A stretch of DNA of 64,000 nt from Roseateles sp049532965 (lineage in GTDB: Bacteria > Pseudomonadota > Gammaproteobacteria > Burkholderiales > Burkholderiaceae_C): assembly GCF_049532965.1 (NCBI RefSeq), contig NZ_CP186694.1, forward strand, positions 2,170,001 through 2,234,000, given 5' to 3'. Shown one piece after another: positions 1-7,056 of the stretch (positions within the stretch are counted from its first letter, which is position 1; every line of letters starts with the position of its first letter). Below the pieces are notes generated by a model. The model saw only the letters and a list, made by a program, of their open reading frames with translations, was not told the origin of the DNA and ran no database searches. A program made the position numbers and the translations under genes.

Positions 1-1020
1 GATCGTGGTCCCCAGGGCCGCGGCCTGGGGCGGGAGCACGTAGGCCATGGGTTCGTCCTCGCCGGCCTCGTGGTCCGGTGAGATGAACGCCTGCGCCGCC
101 GTCACGCGGCGCCCATCCAGCGACGCGAGCCGGACGCCGGGAAACACCTCCGCCAGCCAGCGGGCATGGGGGGCCACCCGGACGCCCAGGAAGCTGTCGG
201 GCTCGTCATCACCGACATGCACTCCCACGATGACCGCCGCGCGGTCACGGCGGTGCCGCATCGGCCGCGTTTGCCAATAGGCGCAGCCCCCATCTCCCTC
301 GGCCATGCCGAACCCCTGCTCTCGCCCTTGCGGATCGAAGCTGAAGCGCAGCGTCGCGCCGTTCGGCTCGCCCCCATGGAGAACCCCTTGTCCCCAGAGT
401 CGCCGGGACTGCCAGGTCAAGCCCAGTCGCGGCGGCTGCCCGACGCTCCCTTGTCCGTGGCCGACGAACTGGATCCGCTGATCGTTCTCCAGGGGGCCTT
501 CGTCATGGATCCAGGGTGACGGAACGGGGCGGCCGTCCGGGTCCTGCGGCGTGGCGCTCCGGCGCAGCCGCACCACGGCCAGCCGGACAGGGACGCCCGG
601 CCGCGTCGTCTCCTGCGGCCGCCCGTCTTCCGGCGGCACGAACGCCCACGCGCGTCCGCGCCCGATCAGGCGCCGTTGCCAGTCGCTGAACGATGCGGTG
701 ACGGCATGGGCGCCTGGGCCGTGTCGAGCGCCCAGGCAATGGGCGGCGGTCAGGACATAGGCATACGAGTGATCCTCCCCCAGCCACGTCCCGGTGCAGG
801 CGCGGGGCCTGCCGGTGTGGTCGGGTTGCCAGCCGGTCGTCAGCAGGCCCACGGGCAGGAACGACGCTTCCCGGCTTTTTCTCTCCAGCGACCGGAGACT
901 CTGCTCGGGCGCCAGGAACTCGCGCTCGCTGACGACGATCGCCTGTGCGGATGTGGCGGCAATGGACAGGGCAGCGAGCATCGGGCAGCCCGGTCGAGTG
1001 AGGCGGTGGGGAAGGCTCAT
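1..1020 (-). CDS. Secreted trypsin-fold protein with degenerate active site (C-terminus cut by window edge)
   Basis: An open frame starts at ATG 1020 and runs off the left edge (340 codons seen). Residues 1-27 look like a signal peptide (basic start, hydrophobic core, ending near SAQA). The fold is the chymotrypsin type: CTGTWL, then VLTAAHC with the catalytic His at about residue 94, then FVGHG. The protein is clearly a paralogue of the intact protease at 7057-8922. However, the position of the catalytic Asp (ADIALLRL there) reads VRLAVVRL here, and the catalytic serine motif EGDSGSA reads EGDGGCA (Gly at about 244). Two of the three triad residues are therefore gone, which predicts a non-proteolytic binding or decoy role (inference). 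The frame is intact, so this is not obvious decay. The last visible residues begin the beta-rich tail also present in the paralogue. No strong ribosome site is visible just upstream of the ATG, so the start is moderately sure. Confidence 0.8.
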   Translation of the reverse strand, partial: MSLPHRLTRPGCPMLAALSIAATSAQAIVVSEREFLAPEQSLRSLERKSREASFLPVGLLTTGWQPDHTGRPRACTGTWLGEDHSYAYVLTAAHCLGARHGPGAHAVTASFSDWQRRLIGRGRAWAFVPPEDGRPQETTRPGVPVRLAVVRLRRSATPQDPDGRPVPSPWIHDEGPLENDQRIQFVGHGQGSVGQPPRLGLTWQSRRLWGQGVLHGGEPNGATLRFSFDPQGREQGFGMAEGDGGCAYWQTRPMRHRRDRAAVIVGVHVGDDEPDSFLGVRVAPHARWLAEVFPGVRLASLDGRRVTAAQAFISPDHEAGEDEPMAYVLPPQAAALGTTI

Positions 1021-1165
1021 GGCGGTGATCGGCTTCGGAAGGGGGCCGAATCCTCCGGGAGCGGACGGATCAGGAGAATGCCTGCTTCGCGCGTCGAGGT
1101 GGCCGGTCTGTAAGAGGACCGGGCCAATGGGCTCGGGACTCAAGCCACGACCGTTCTCGAACCGC

Positions 1166-1993
1166 CTAGGACCTGCGGGGTGCGCTCGCGTGATCGCGCA
1201 ACCACCCGAGTCCGGCGCTCGTGCCGCCCGGCACGGCGCCGCGACGCGGCCGGTACTCGCAGCCGACCCATCCGTCCCAACCCGTCGCGGCGGCGATCTC
1301 GTCGATCGCGGCGAGCGCGCCGCGCCAGTCGAGGCGCCCGTCATCGGGCTCATGACGGTCCGGCACGCCCGCGATTTGCAGATGCGCCACGCGGCCCGTG
1401 GGCAGGTGACGCCGCAACATGGACACGGCATCGCCCTCCACGCGCTCGCAGTGGTAGAGATCCATTTGCACGCGCAGATTGGGCGCGCCCACACGCTCCA
1501 CGATCGCATGCGCCTCGTCCTGCCGTTGCAGCAGGTAAGCCGGCATGTCATGCGGATTGATCGGCTCGATCAGGAGCTCGATGCCGGCGGGTCGCGCCCG
1601 CTCCGCGGCCCAGCGGAGACGCTCCTCAAAACGCGCGATGGCGGCGTCGCGATCGGAGTCCGCTGGCAGGAGGCCCGCGAGCACGTGCACCCGCGGCACT
1701 CGCAGTTCACACGCATACGCGAGCGCGCGTTCGATCGCGTCGCGATAGTCCCCCTCCCGGCCGGCCAGCGACGCGAGGCCTCGCTCGCCCGTGGCCCAAT
1801 CGCCCGGCGGCGCATTGATCAGCGCCACCGCCAGGCCGTGCGCCTCCACGCGGGCGCGCAGCGCGGAGGCCGGCACGTCGTACGGAAACAGACACTCGAT
1901 TCCCCGGAAGCCGTCGCGTGCGGCGGCCTCCACGCGGTCGAGGAAAGGGAGTTCCTGGTAGAGGAAGCCCAGGTTGGCGGCGAAGCGTGGCAT
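1166..1993 (-). CDS. Hydroxypyruvate isomerase / 2-oxo-tetronate isomerase family TIM-barrel enzyme
   Basis: A 275-residue protein of the usual length for the Hyi/OtnI family. These metal-dependent sugar isomerases interconvert hydroxypyruvate and tartronate semialdehyde, or 2-oxo-tetronate isomers. The N-terminus MPRFAANLGFLYQELPFLDR and the segment GFRGIECLFPYD are hallmarks of the family. Likely metal/catalytic glutamates sit in LIEPINPHDMP and in the C-terminal GCEYRPR, and the middle segment QMDLYHC carries a conserved Asp and His. No kinase, dehydrogenase or regulator of an otn or glyoxylate operon is adjacent, so the physiological substrate cannot be assigned. The gene stands alone between the degenerate protease gene (145 bp away, same strand) and the Sel1 gene. 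Confidence 0.88.
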   Translation of the reverse strand: MPRFAANLGFLYQELPFLDRVEAAARDGFRGIECLFPYDVPASALRARVEAHGLAVALINAPPGDWATGERGLASLAGREGDYRDAIERALAYACELRVPRVHVLAGLLPADSDRDAAIARFEERLRWAAERARPAGIELLIEPINPHDMPAYLLQRQDEAHAIVERVGAPNLRVQMDLYHCERVEGDAVSMLRRHLPTGRVAHLQIAGVPDRHEPDDGRLDWRGALAAIDEIAAATGWDGWVGCEYRPRRGAVPGGTSAGLGWLRDHASAPRRS

Positions 1994-2114
1994 CCGGCGA
2001 TTGTTCCCTCAAACGCCTTCCGCCGCCGGGCCTCGATCGCTGGCGATCCGCGTCAAGGCCGAAGCCCTTCGGGTGGCCGTTGGCCAGCCCGGACACGGCC
2101 ACGCGCCTTCAAGC

Positions 2115-2690
2115 TCAATGGGTGACCGAGCGCAGAACATGCTCGGCCTGCTTGAACCCTTTGTCAGCGGCTTTGCGCAGCAGCTCCAGCGCAGGCTCGG
2201 TCGGCTTGCCATCCTCGAATTGCCGGATGGCGAACAGGTACAGCGTCTCGGGGTGCCCCTGCTCGAACGCCCTTTGATACCAGCTCTCCGCGGCTGCCTT
2301 GTCGAGGGGGTAGTCGTACTCGCCGAACTCGTAGTACCAGGCCAGGTGATGCTGCGCTTCACCGTAGCCGCCTTCGGCTGCGCGCTCGAGCCAGTGGTTA
2401 GCAAGCTCAACGTTCATGGGCAGTAGATCGCCCCATCGGTGCATGCCGCTCAACTCATACTGCGCTACCAGATTTCCGTCTTCTGCGAGCTGTTCGAGGC
2501 GCTGCAGCCAATAGGCGCAGCGGCTCGAATCCGCTGGCGCGCCTTCGCCGTTCTTGTACCAAAGCGCCGTCGTATAGCAGGCCACGGGATCGCCCGCTTC
2601 GGCGCATTGCTCCATCAAACGCAAAGCCAACGGCTCATTGTCAGAGTCGTATGCGGCCATCGCCTCCAAGAATTGGGCAGAGCGATTCAT
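2115..2690 (-). CDS. Sel1-repeat protein, possible immunity-type partner
   Basis: About 191 residues from ATG 2690 (MNRSAQFLEAM). At least four Sel1-like/TPR-type helical pairs are visible, with motifs such as AGDPVACYTTALWYKNGEG, GGYGEAQHHLAWYYEFGE and AFEQGHPETLYLFAIRQFEDG. No signal peptide is apparent. Sel1 repeats form a solenoid for protein binding. The start codon overlaps the stop of the short upstream ORF (TGATG), so translation is probably coupled. Sel1 proteins are known as immunity partners in some polymorphic-toxin loci, and an RHS gene lies just upstream on the same strand, so an immunity role is plausible but unproven. A longer reading from ATG 2729 would overlap the upstream ORF and is less likely. 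Confidence 0.8.
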   Translation of the reverse strand: MNRSAQFLEAMAAYDSDNEPLALRLMEQCAEAGDPVACYTTALWYKNGEGAPADSSRCAYWLQRLEQLAEDGNLVAQYELSGMHRWGDLLPMNVELANHWLERAAEGGYGEAQHHLAWYYEFGEYDYPLDKAAAESWYQRAFEQGHPETLYLFAIRQFEDGKPTEPALELLRKAADKGFKQAEHVLRSVTH

Positions 2691-2914
2691 CAGTCGCCAG
2701 GCTGACGAGGACCACCGCGGCCACGCCAACCGCCTAGTCGCAGCAGCTGATTGACGCTCGGGCCACCGCGGTGGAAGACGTTGCGGTTGACGCGGTCCAG
2801 GAACTTCTTCTCGCCTTCGGTCAGGCTCTCACAAGCGCGCTGCATCTGCTTGCTCTGGTTGAATCGCCCCGGGTTTCGAGGGGGCCTGTCCGAATTTCTG
2901 TGTGTGAGGCTCAT
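2690..2914 (-). CDS. Short hypothetical ORF, possibly an orphan toxin tail
   Basis: A 74-codon frame from ATG 2914 (MSLTHRNSDRPPRNPGRF). It encodes a basic, Arg/Gly-rich polypeptide with a recognisably folded-looking middle (SLTEGEKKFLDRVNRNVF) and no match I recognise. Its beginning lies in the left inverted repeat at 2881-2910. Its stop overlaps the start of the Sel1 gene, as in a coupled gene pair. One reading is that it is the 3' remnant of an RHS/polymorphic-toxin gene whose immunity gene (Sel1) follows. It could equally be a fortuitous open frame. Confidence 0.35.
   Translation of the reverse strand: MSLTHRNSDRPPRNPGRFNQSKQMQRACESLTEGEKKFLDRVNRNVFHRGGPSVNQLLRLGGWRGRGGPRQPGD
2881..2910 (+). 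repeat. Left inverted repeat flanking the RHS gene (IS-end-like)
   Basis: The plus strand reads GGGGCCTGTC followed by a GAA-T-rich core and TGTGTGTGAGGC. The reverse complement of 5532-5560 gives GGGCCTGTC, then GAAACTTC and GTGTGTGAGGC. About 24 of 29 positions match, and both copies point inward around the 2.6-kb RHS segment. The shape (G-rich, CCTGTC-GAA, TGTGTG) resembles the ends of IS256-type elements as I remember them; this was not compared to a database. No target duplication is visible. Confidence 0.5.
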
Positions 2915-2919
2915 TTCAT

Positions 2920-3171
2920 CTACTTGTAGCCGTGCCACGCAAATAGCACGAGCACACCAACTAGAGCCAGCAAGCCGCCGATGCCTACCACATAGCCAAG
3001 CTTCACGACAATGGATTCACGTTTCCAAATTTCTCGGAACGATGCCCTGTAATCACGCTTGAACAAGCGCAATGGGTTGAGGCTTCCGAGCAGGTCTTTG
3101 ACGAGCTGCGCAATGATGACGAGTAGGTCCACAGCTATTGCCCCGACGCCTGCAATGCCCATTGGGTGCAT
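2920..3171 (-). CDS. Small two-helix membrane protein overlapping the RHS gene 3' end
   Basis: About 83 residues from ATG 3171 (MHPMGIAGVGAIAVDLLVII). There are two hydrophobic stretches, roughly residues 5-27 and 54-80, separated by a basic loop (RLFKRDYRASFREIWKRES). The protein ends FAWHGYK. The start lies inside the last 37 bases of the RHS gene in another frame, so the two are probably co-translated. A small membrane protein directly behind an RHS tail could be an immunity protein, but there is no sequence evidence for that. An in-frame ATG at 3282 exists but would overlap the RHS gene by about 150 bases and is disfavoured. No family recognised. Confidence 0.5.
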   Translation of the reverse strand: MHPMGIAGVGAIAVDLLVIIAQLVKDLLGSLNPLRLFKRDYRASFREIWKRESIVVKLGYVVGIGGLLALVGVLVLFAWHGYK

Positions 3172-5318
3172 GTGCAGCCGCTCTGACCGGGCGCAGACAT
3201 AACGGGACCAGAGGTCGGCAGCGTTGCCGCTCCCGTTGGATTGGATGCCGAGCATTGATCCGGTGGTTGCTGTACGTCGCAAGTGCTACGAACACAGACT
3301 GACAGGATGCCAGGCCCAAACTTCTCGTTCGCTCGTCGTTGAATCGAGCTGTAGTTCTGGATGGCCCCATTACGCATTTGGTTTCCAATCCAAATCTGGC
3401 CATTGATGTCACCAGTGCCGCGATACATGGTGCCCTGCGGCATCGGACCTTTCTGCAAACCCTCAGGGTCCGCGTAGCTGACCGGATTCCCCTCGACATA
3501 TGCGTACGTATTTACGCCCCCGGCCAACCCGATGGGGTCGGATTGCGAATACCGCCCGCTCGTCCCATCGTAATCCCGGAAGTAGTTGTAGCTCAGCCCC
3601 GACTCCTTGTCGAAGTACTGGCCGGGGAAGCGCAGGTTGAGAGTCACGGGGGCAAGGCCGGCTGGCGCCTCCTCGGGCGCCGTCGTGCCGAACGGCTCGC
3701 TGATCCAGCGCCAGCGCGTGGCGTTGTTCTTGTCCACCGCCACGCGGGGCGCATTGAGGTGGTCCGAGTACACGTAGAGCACCTCTGGCTCCGCAGCCGC
3801 GCCATTGAGCACCGCCACAGGGATGTCGCCCAGCCACACGAACTCTTGTGATGGCGCTGTCCCTGCGTACTGGCCGAGCAGTTGCCCGCTCTGGTCGTAG
3901 ACGAAATGCGTGTTCTGGGAGCCGTTGTTCTTGCGGATCCGCTGCCCGCCGGCGTCGTAGCTGTAGTACCAGTTCACCCCCGCCTTCGTGAGCGAGTTGA
4001 TCCGGTTGTCCAGCCGGTAGGTCGTCGTGTAGCCCAGGCCCGTGTCGGTCAGCGTGTTGCCCGCGGCGTCGTAGCTGAAGCTGCGCGTCGGATTGCTGAT
4101 GCTGCTGAGCCGGTTGCTTGTGGCCTCGGTCGTGTAGCTCCGTGCCGTGCCGTTGAGCGTCACACCGGTGCGGTTGCCGTTGGCGTCGTAGCCGATCGTC
4201 CAGGATGCCGATGGCGTGACGATGCTCGTCAATCGGCTCACCTCGTCGTAGCCGAAGCTCTGGTTCAGCGCCGAGGCCGCCGCGGTGGCCTGGCCCATGG
4301 TTGCGTCCAGGTGCGTGTAGCTGACGATGCGGTCGGCTGCGTCATACGTGATGTCGCGCACCACACTGCCCAGCGAGTAGCGCACCAGCCGGCCATACAG
4401 GTCGGAGATGCGCTCAACCGGCTGGGGACCTGAAGCAGTCTGGATCTGCCAGCTGCGAACGCCGCCGAAAGGCTCCCACTGGATGTCGGTGATCAGCGGC
4501 TGCGCGGTGCTGGACGCGTCCTTGGCAACACTCATCGACGTCGGCAGTCCGTTGGCGTACTGGATCGTCACCACGCGGCCCGAGGGATACGTGATGCGAT
4601 TGATGCGGCCAGCGTCGTTGTAGCCGTAGCGCGTGGTCTGCACCACCGTGCCCACGGTCTGGATCACCGTGATCACCAGGCCTCTGGCGTCGTAGCCGTA
4701 CTTGGTGTTGCCCGCCGTACCCGTGGCGGTGGTCAGCCGGCCAATGCCGTAGCCGAAGTCGCCGCCGGACTGGTCGTAGGTCCACGAGTAGTTGACCGAG
4801 TTCTGACCGGTCTTGGAGTACACCGCCGACGTCACCCGGTTGAGGTCGTCGTAGACGTAGGTCGCGAGCACCCCTCGGCTGTCGGTGCGCGTGAGCAGAT
4901 TGCCGTTCGGATCGAAGGTGCTGTTGGCGGTGCCGGTGTCGGGACTCGAGAGCTGGGTCAAGTCGCCCAGGCCGTTGCGCTGGTACGAGGTCACCAGCTT
5001 GCGAGGATCCGTGACCTGCTTGAGTTGATCGAGCCCGTCGTAACCCAGCGCCGTCACGCCATTGCGGGCATCGGTGTTGGTCTTGACCCGGTCCAGTGCG
5101 TCGTATGCGTTGCTCGTCGTGAAGCCAAAGCCATTCACGCCCTTGCCCTTGATGACCTTCGTGAGGTTGCCCTTGGCGTCGTACTCGTAGTCGGTGACGG
5201 GTGCTGGCGACACCGGCGGGGGCGGCAGCGTGGCCGCATGCGCCGTCATGCCGATCAGTGCGGCCATTGCAGCCGCGAGCGCGCTCGAGCACTTGAAGTG
5301 CCCATGGTTCTTCTTCAT
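3135..5318 (-). CDS. Secreted RHS/YD-repeat protein with short variable C-terminal tail
   Basis: A 727-residue protein from ATG 5318, which is preceded by an excellent ribosome site (GGGAGGGAG, 6 bases off). Residues 1-28 form a signal peptide (MKKNHGHFKC then a hydrophobic stretch ending TAHA). Most of the protein is YD repeats (NAYDALDRV, YDQSGGDFGYG, YDANGNRTGV, SYDAAGN), predicted to form a beta-cocoon. The RHS core motif GLSYNYFRDYDGTSGRYSQS...DPIGL is present, ending at YADPEGL near base 3456, after which variable tails begin. The tail is about 106 residues with five cysteines and no recognised toxin motif. At 727 residues it is shorter than classic RHS proteins (about 1400) and, unlike T6SS-linked RHS, carries a Sec signal. 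No VgrG, PAAR or secretion gene is nearby. Confidence 0.85.
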   Translation of the reverse strand: MKKNHGHFKCSSALAAAMAALIGMTAHAATLPPPPVSPAPVTDYEYDAKGNLTKVIKGKGVNGFGFTTSNAYDALDRVKTNTDARNGVTALGYDGLDQLKQVTDPRKLVTSYQRNGLGDLTQLSSPDTGTANSTFDPNGNLLTRTDSRGVLATYVYDDLNRVTSAVYSKTGQNSVNYSWTYDQSGGDFGYGIGRLTTATGTAGNTKYGYDARGLVITVIQTVGTVVQTTRYGYNDAGRINRITYPSGRVVTIQYANGLPTSMSVAKDASSTAQPLITDIQWEPFGGVRSWQIQTASGPQPVERISDLYGRLVRYSLGSVVRDITYDAADRIVSYTHLDATMGQATAAASALNQSFGYDEVSRLTSIVTPSASWTIGYDANGNRTGVTLNGTARSYTTEATSNRLSSISNPTRSFSYDAAGNTLTDTGLGYTTTYRLDNRINSLTKAGVNWYYSYDAGGQRIRKNNGSQNTHFVYDQSGQLLGQYAGTAPSQEFVWLGDIPVAVLNGAAAEPEVLYVYSDHLNAPRVAVDKNNATRWRWISEPFGTTAPEEAPAGLAPVTLNLRFPGQYFDKESGLSYNYFRDYDGTSGRYSQSDPIGLAGGVNTYAYVEGNPVSYADPEGLQKGPMPQGTMYRGTGDINGQIWIGNQMRNGAIQNYSSIQRRANEKFGPGILSVCVRSTCDVQQPPDQCSASNPTGAATLPTSGPVMSAPGQSGCTCTQWALQASGQ

Positions 5319-5322
5319 TGAT

Positions 5323-5511
5323 TCACTCCCTCCCTGTCGCTTGTTGTGCCCGACCCAGCGCATCGAACGCGCGGTTCATCGACCGCTTGAGCGCGCCTTG
5401 CGGGTCCTTGGCGTCTTCCTTGGTCCGATTGCCGCTGGCGTCCAGCACGTAGGCGATGCGGTTGCCGTCTTGTCCGCCTCCGAGGCGGCCTTGGTCTTGC
5501 GTGGCATTCAT
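5323..5511 (-). pseudogene. RHS/YD-repeat fragment immediately upstream of the RHS gene
   Basis: A short frame from ATG 5511, with a good ribosome site (ACAAGGAGC), encodes MNATQDQGRLGGG, then GNRIAYVLDASGNRTKEDAK and FDALGRAQQATGRE before TGA. The latter part is unmistakable YD/RHS repeat sequence (YVLDASGNRT, AFDALGR). It stops five bases before the ATG of the complete RHS gene, and its final codons supply that gene's ribosome binding site. It looks like the remnant of a longer RHS gene, or of the same gene before rearrangement. It may still be translated as a coupled leader. Confidence 0.6.
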
Positions 5512-5531
5512 GCTCCTTGTCGACATGCTAT

Positions 5532-5560
5532 GCCTCACACACGAAGTTTCTGACAGGCCC
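5532..5560 (-). repeat. Right inverted repeat flanking the RHS gene (IS-end-like)
   Basis: Read on the minus strand this is GGGCCTGTC, GAAACTTC, GTGTGTGAGGC. It is the inverted partner of 2881-2910 (about 24/29 identity). Between the two copies lie the RHS gene, the small membrane ORF and the RHS fragment, with no transposase. From 5561 to 5868 I see no gene, only downstream DNA of the protease gene. Confidence 0.5.
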
Positions 5561-5872
5561 TCGACTTCTTGAGCAGGCCCGTTGGCCATCGAGCACAGCC
5601 GCTCGCGAACGCGGCATCGACATGGACTTCCTCCCCTCTTCGATCAACAGATGGGAGGGGTGCCGCCACCGCACAAATGCGAGGCGCGTTCATTCGAATC
5701 GACTGCCGCGTCTACGGCGCGGCTATCGTCGACCCCTCCCGATGGCCGCGCGATTCTGCCAAAGCCGACGATGCGTGCCTGGCCTTTCGCCCTCAAGAAG
5801 GCGTATCAGGACGTTTGGGGCCAGGCTTTGCCACGAGGCTCCAACCGTCGGACCACCACCGCCCGTCGCTAG

Positions 5873-7056
5873 GGAGACTCTGCAAAACTCCATCGATTGA
5901 TCTTGCCTGAGCGAGCCGCATGCGGGAGCATGCGATCCCATGAAGCAGCTCGGATTTGGATTCAATCTCTCCACGAAGAAGACGCGCAAGCGCGAGTTTC
6001 TTGAGGAGATGGAACACGTGGTGCCGTGGGGCGTGCTGGTGCAGGTCGTGGACCCGTACTACTCGAAGGCCAAGACCGGCCGCCCGCCGTTCCCGGTGGA
6101 GACGATGCTCAGGATCCACTACCTGCAGCAGTGGTTCGGTCTGTCTGATCCGGCGATGGAAGAGGCGTTGCACGACGTGCCGCTCTACCGAGAGTTCGCG
6201 CGGCTCGATGGCGCCACGGAGCGGCTGCCTGACGAGACGACGATCCTGAGATTTCGCCACCTGCTGGAGAAGCACAACCTGGCCGTGGACATGCTTCGGG
6301 TGGTCAACGATCTGCTGGGATACAAGGGCTTGATGCTGCGTTCGGGGACTGCCGTGGACGCCACGTTGATAGCAGCGCCGAGCTCGACCAAGAACATCGA
6401 AGGCGAGCGTGATCCCGAGATGAAGCAGTCCAAGAAGGGCAACAACTACTACTTCGGGATGAAGGCTCACATCGGCGTGGATATGGCCTCGGGCCTGGTG
6501 CACACCGTGGTCACGACGCCGGGCAACGTCAGCGACATCAACATGGCCGGCGCGCTGCTCCACGGTGATGAAGAGGTCGCGTTCGGCGACGCCGGTTACC
6601 AAGGGGTTCACAAGCGCCCCGAGGCGGCAGGACCCACGTGGCACGTGGCGATGCGCCCGGGCAAACGACGCCTGCTCAATCCGTTCATCGAACCCGACTT
6701 CATTGCCGAGCGAGCGGAGAAGATGAAGGCCAGCATCCGAGCCAAGGTCGAGCATCCGTTCCGAGTTTTGAAGCGGCAGTTCGGATTCACGAAAGTCCGC
6801 TACCGCGGCCTGTTCAAGAACACCGGCCAGATCGTCACGCTGTTCGCGCTGGCCAATCTGTGGATGGCGCGCAAACAGCTGTTGGAGACGCGGGGATGAG
6901 TCCGTCCGGAATGGCCCAAACGGCCGCTTCAGACGCTGAAAACAGCGCCCCGGCAGTTCATCCGAACGCGTCAAGAGCCGACCCCAACGCAGATCGACGG
7001 GTACGACGCGAAAGCCGACTCTTCATGCGTCGCAGATCGCGTTTTGCAGACCTTCC
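5873..7056 (+). mobile_element. Complete IS5-family insertion sequence with 4-bp CTAG target duplication
   Basis: The element is 1184 bp. The left end reads GGAGACTCTGCAAAAC and the right end, on the other strand, GGAAGGTCTGCAAAAC (13/16 identical). It is flanked on both sides by CTAG (5869-5872 and 7057-7060), the YTAR-type 4-bp duplication expected for IS5 relatives. One intact transposase gene fills it. The right-hand CTAG contains the TAG stop of the protease gene read from the right. Joining the flanks through one CTAG restores the same stop, so the insertion left the protein unaltered. Confidence 0.93.
5940..6899 (+). CDS. IS5-family transposase (DDE type)
   Basis: A 319-residue transposase filling the insertion sequence at 5873-7056. 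The N-terminus carries the DUF772-type domain (LSDPAMEEALHDVPLYREFA). The DDE catalytic residues appear in order: AVDATLI (first Asp), FGDAGYQG (second Asp), and EHPFRVLKRQFG (Glu) with downstream KVRYRGL. The length and intact frame indicate a functional enzyme that cuts and pastes the element at CTAR-like targets. The start ATG 5940 is 67 bases inside the left end, as usual. Confidence 0.95.
   Translation: MKQLGFGFNLSTKKTRKREFLEEMEHVVPWGVLVQVVDPYYSKAKTGRPPFPVETMLRIHYLQQWFGLSDPAMEEALHDVPLYREFARLDGATERLPDETTILRFRHLLEKHNLAVDMLRVVNDLLGYKGLMLRSGTAVDATLIAAPSSTKNIEGERDPEMKQSKKGNNYYFGMKAHIGVDMASGLVHTVVTTPGNVSDINMAGALLHGDEEVAFGDAGYQGVHKRPEAAGPTWHVAMRPGKRRLLNPFIEPDFIAERAEKMKASIRAKVEHPFRVLKRQFGFTKVRYRGLFKNTGQIVTLFALANLWMARKQLLETRG

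Noticed and set aside
5590..5868. Several small plus-strand frames between the RHS fragment and the IS element
   Set aside because: They overlap one another in different frames, have no ribosome sites or recognisable products, and end at the IS target.
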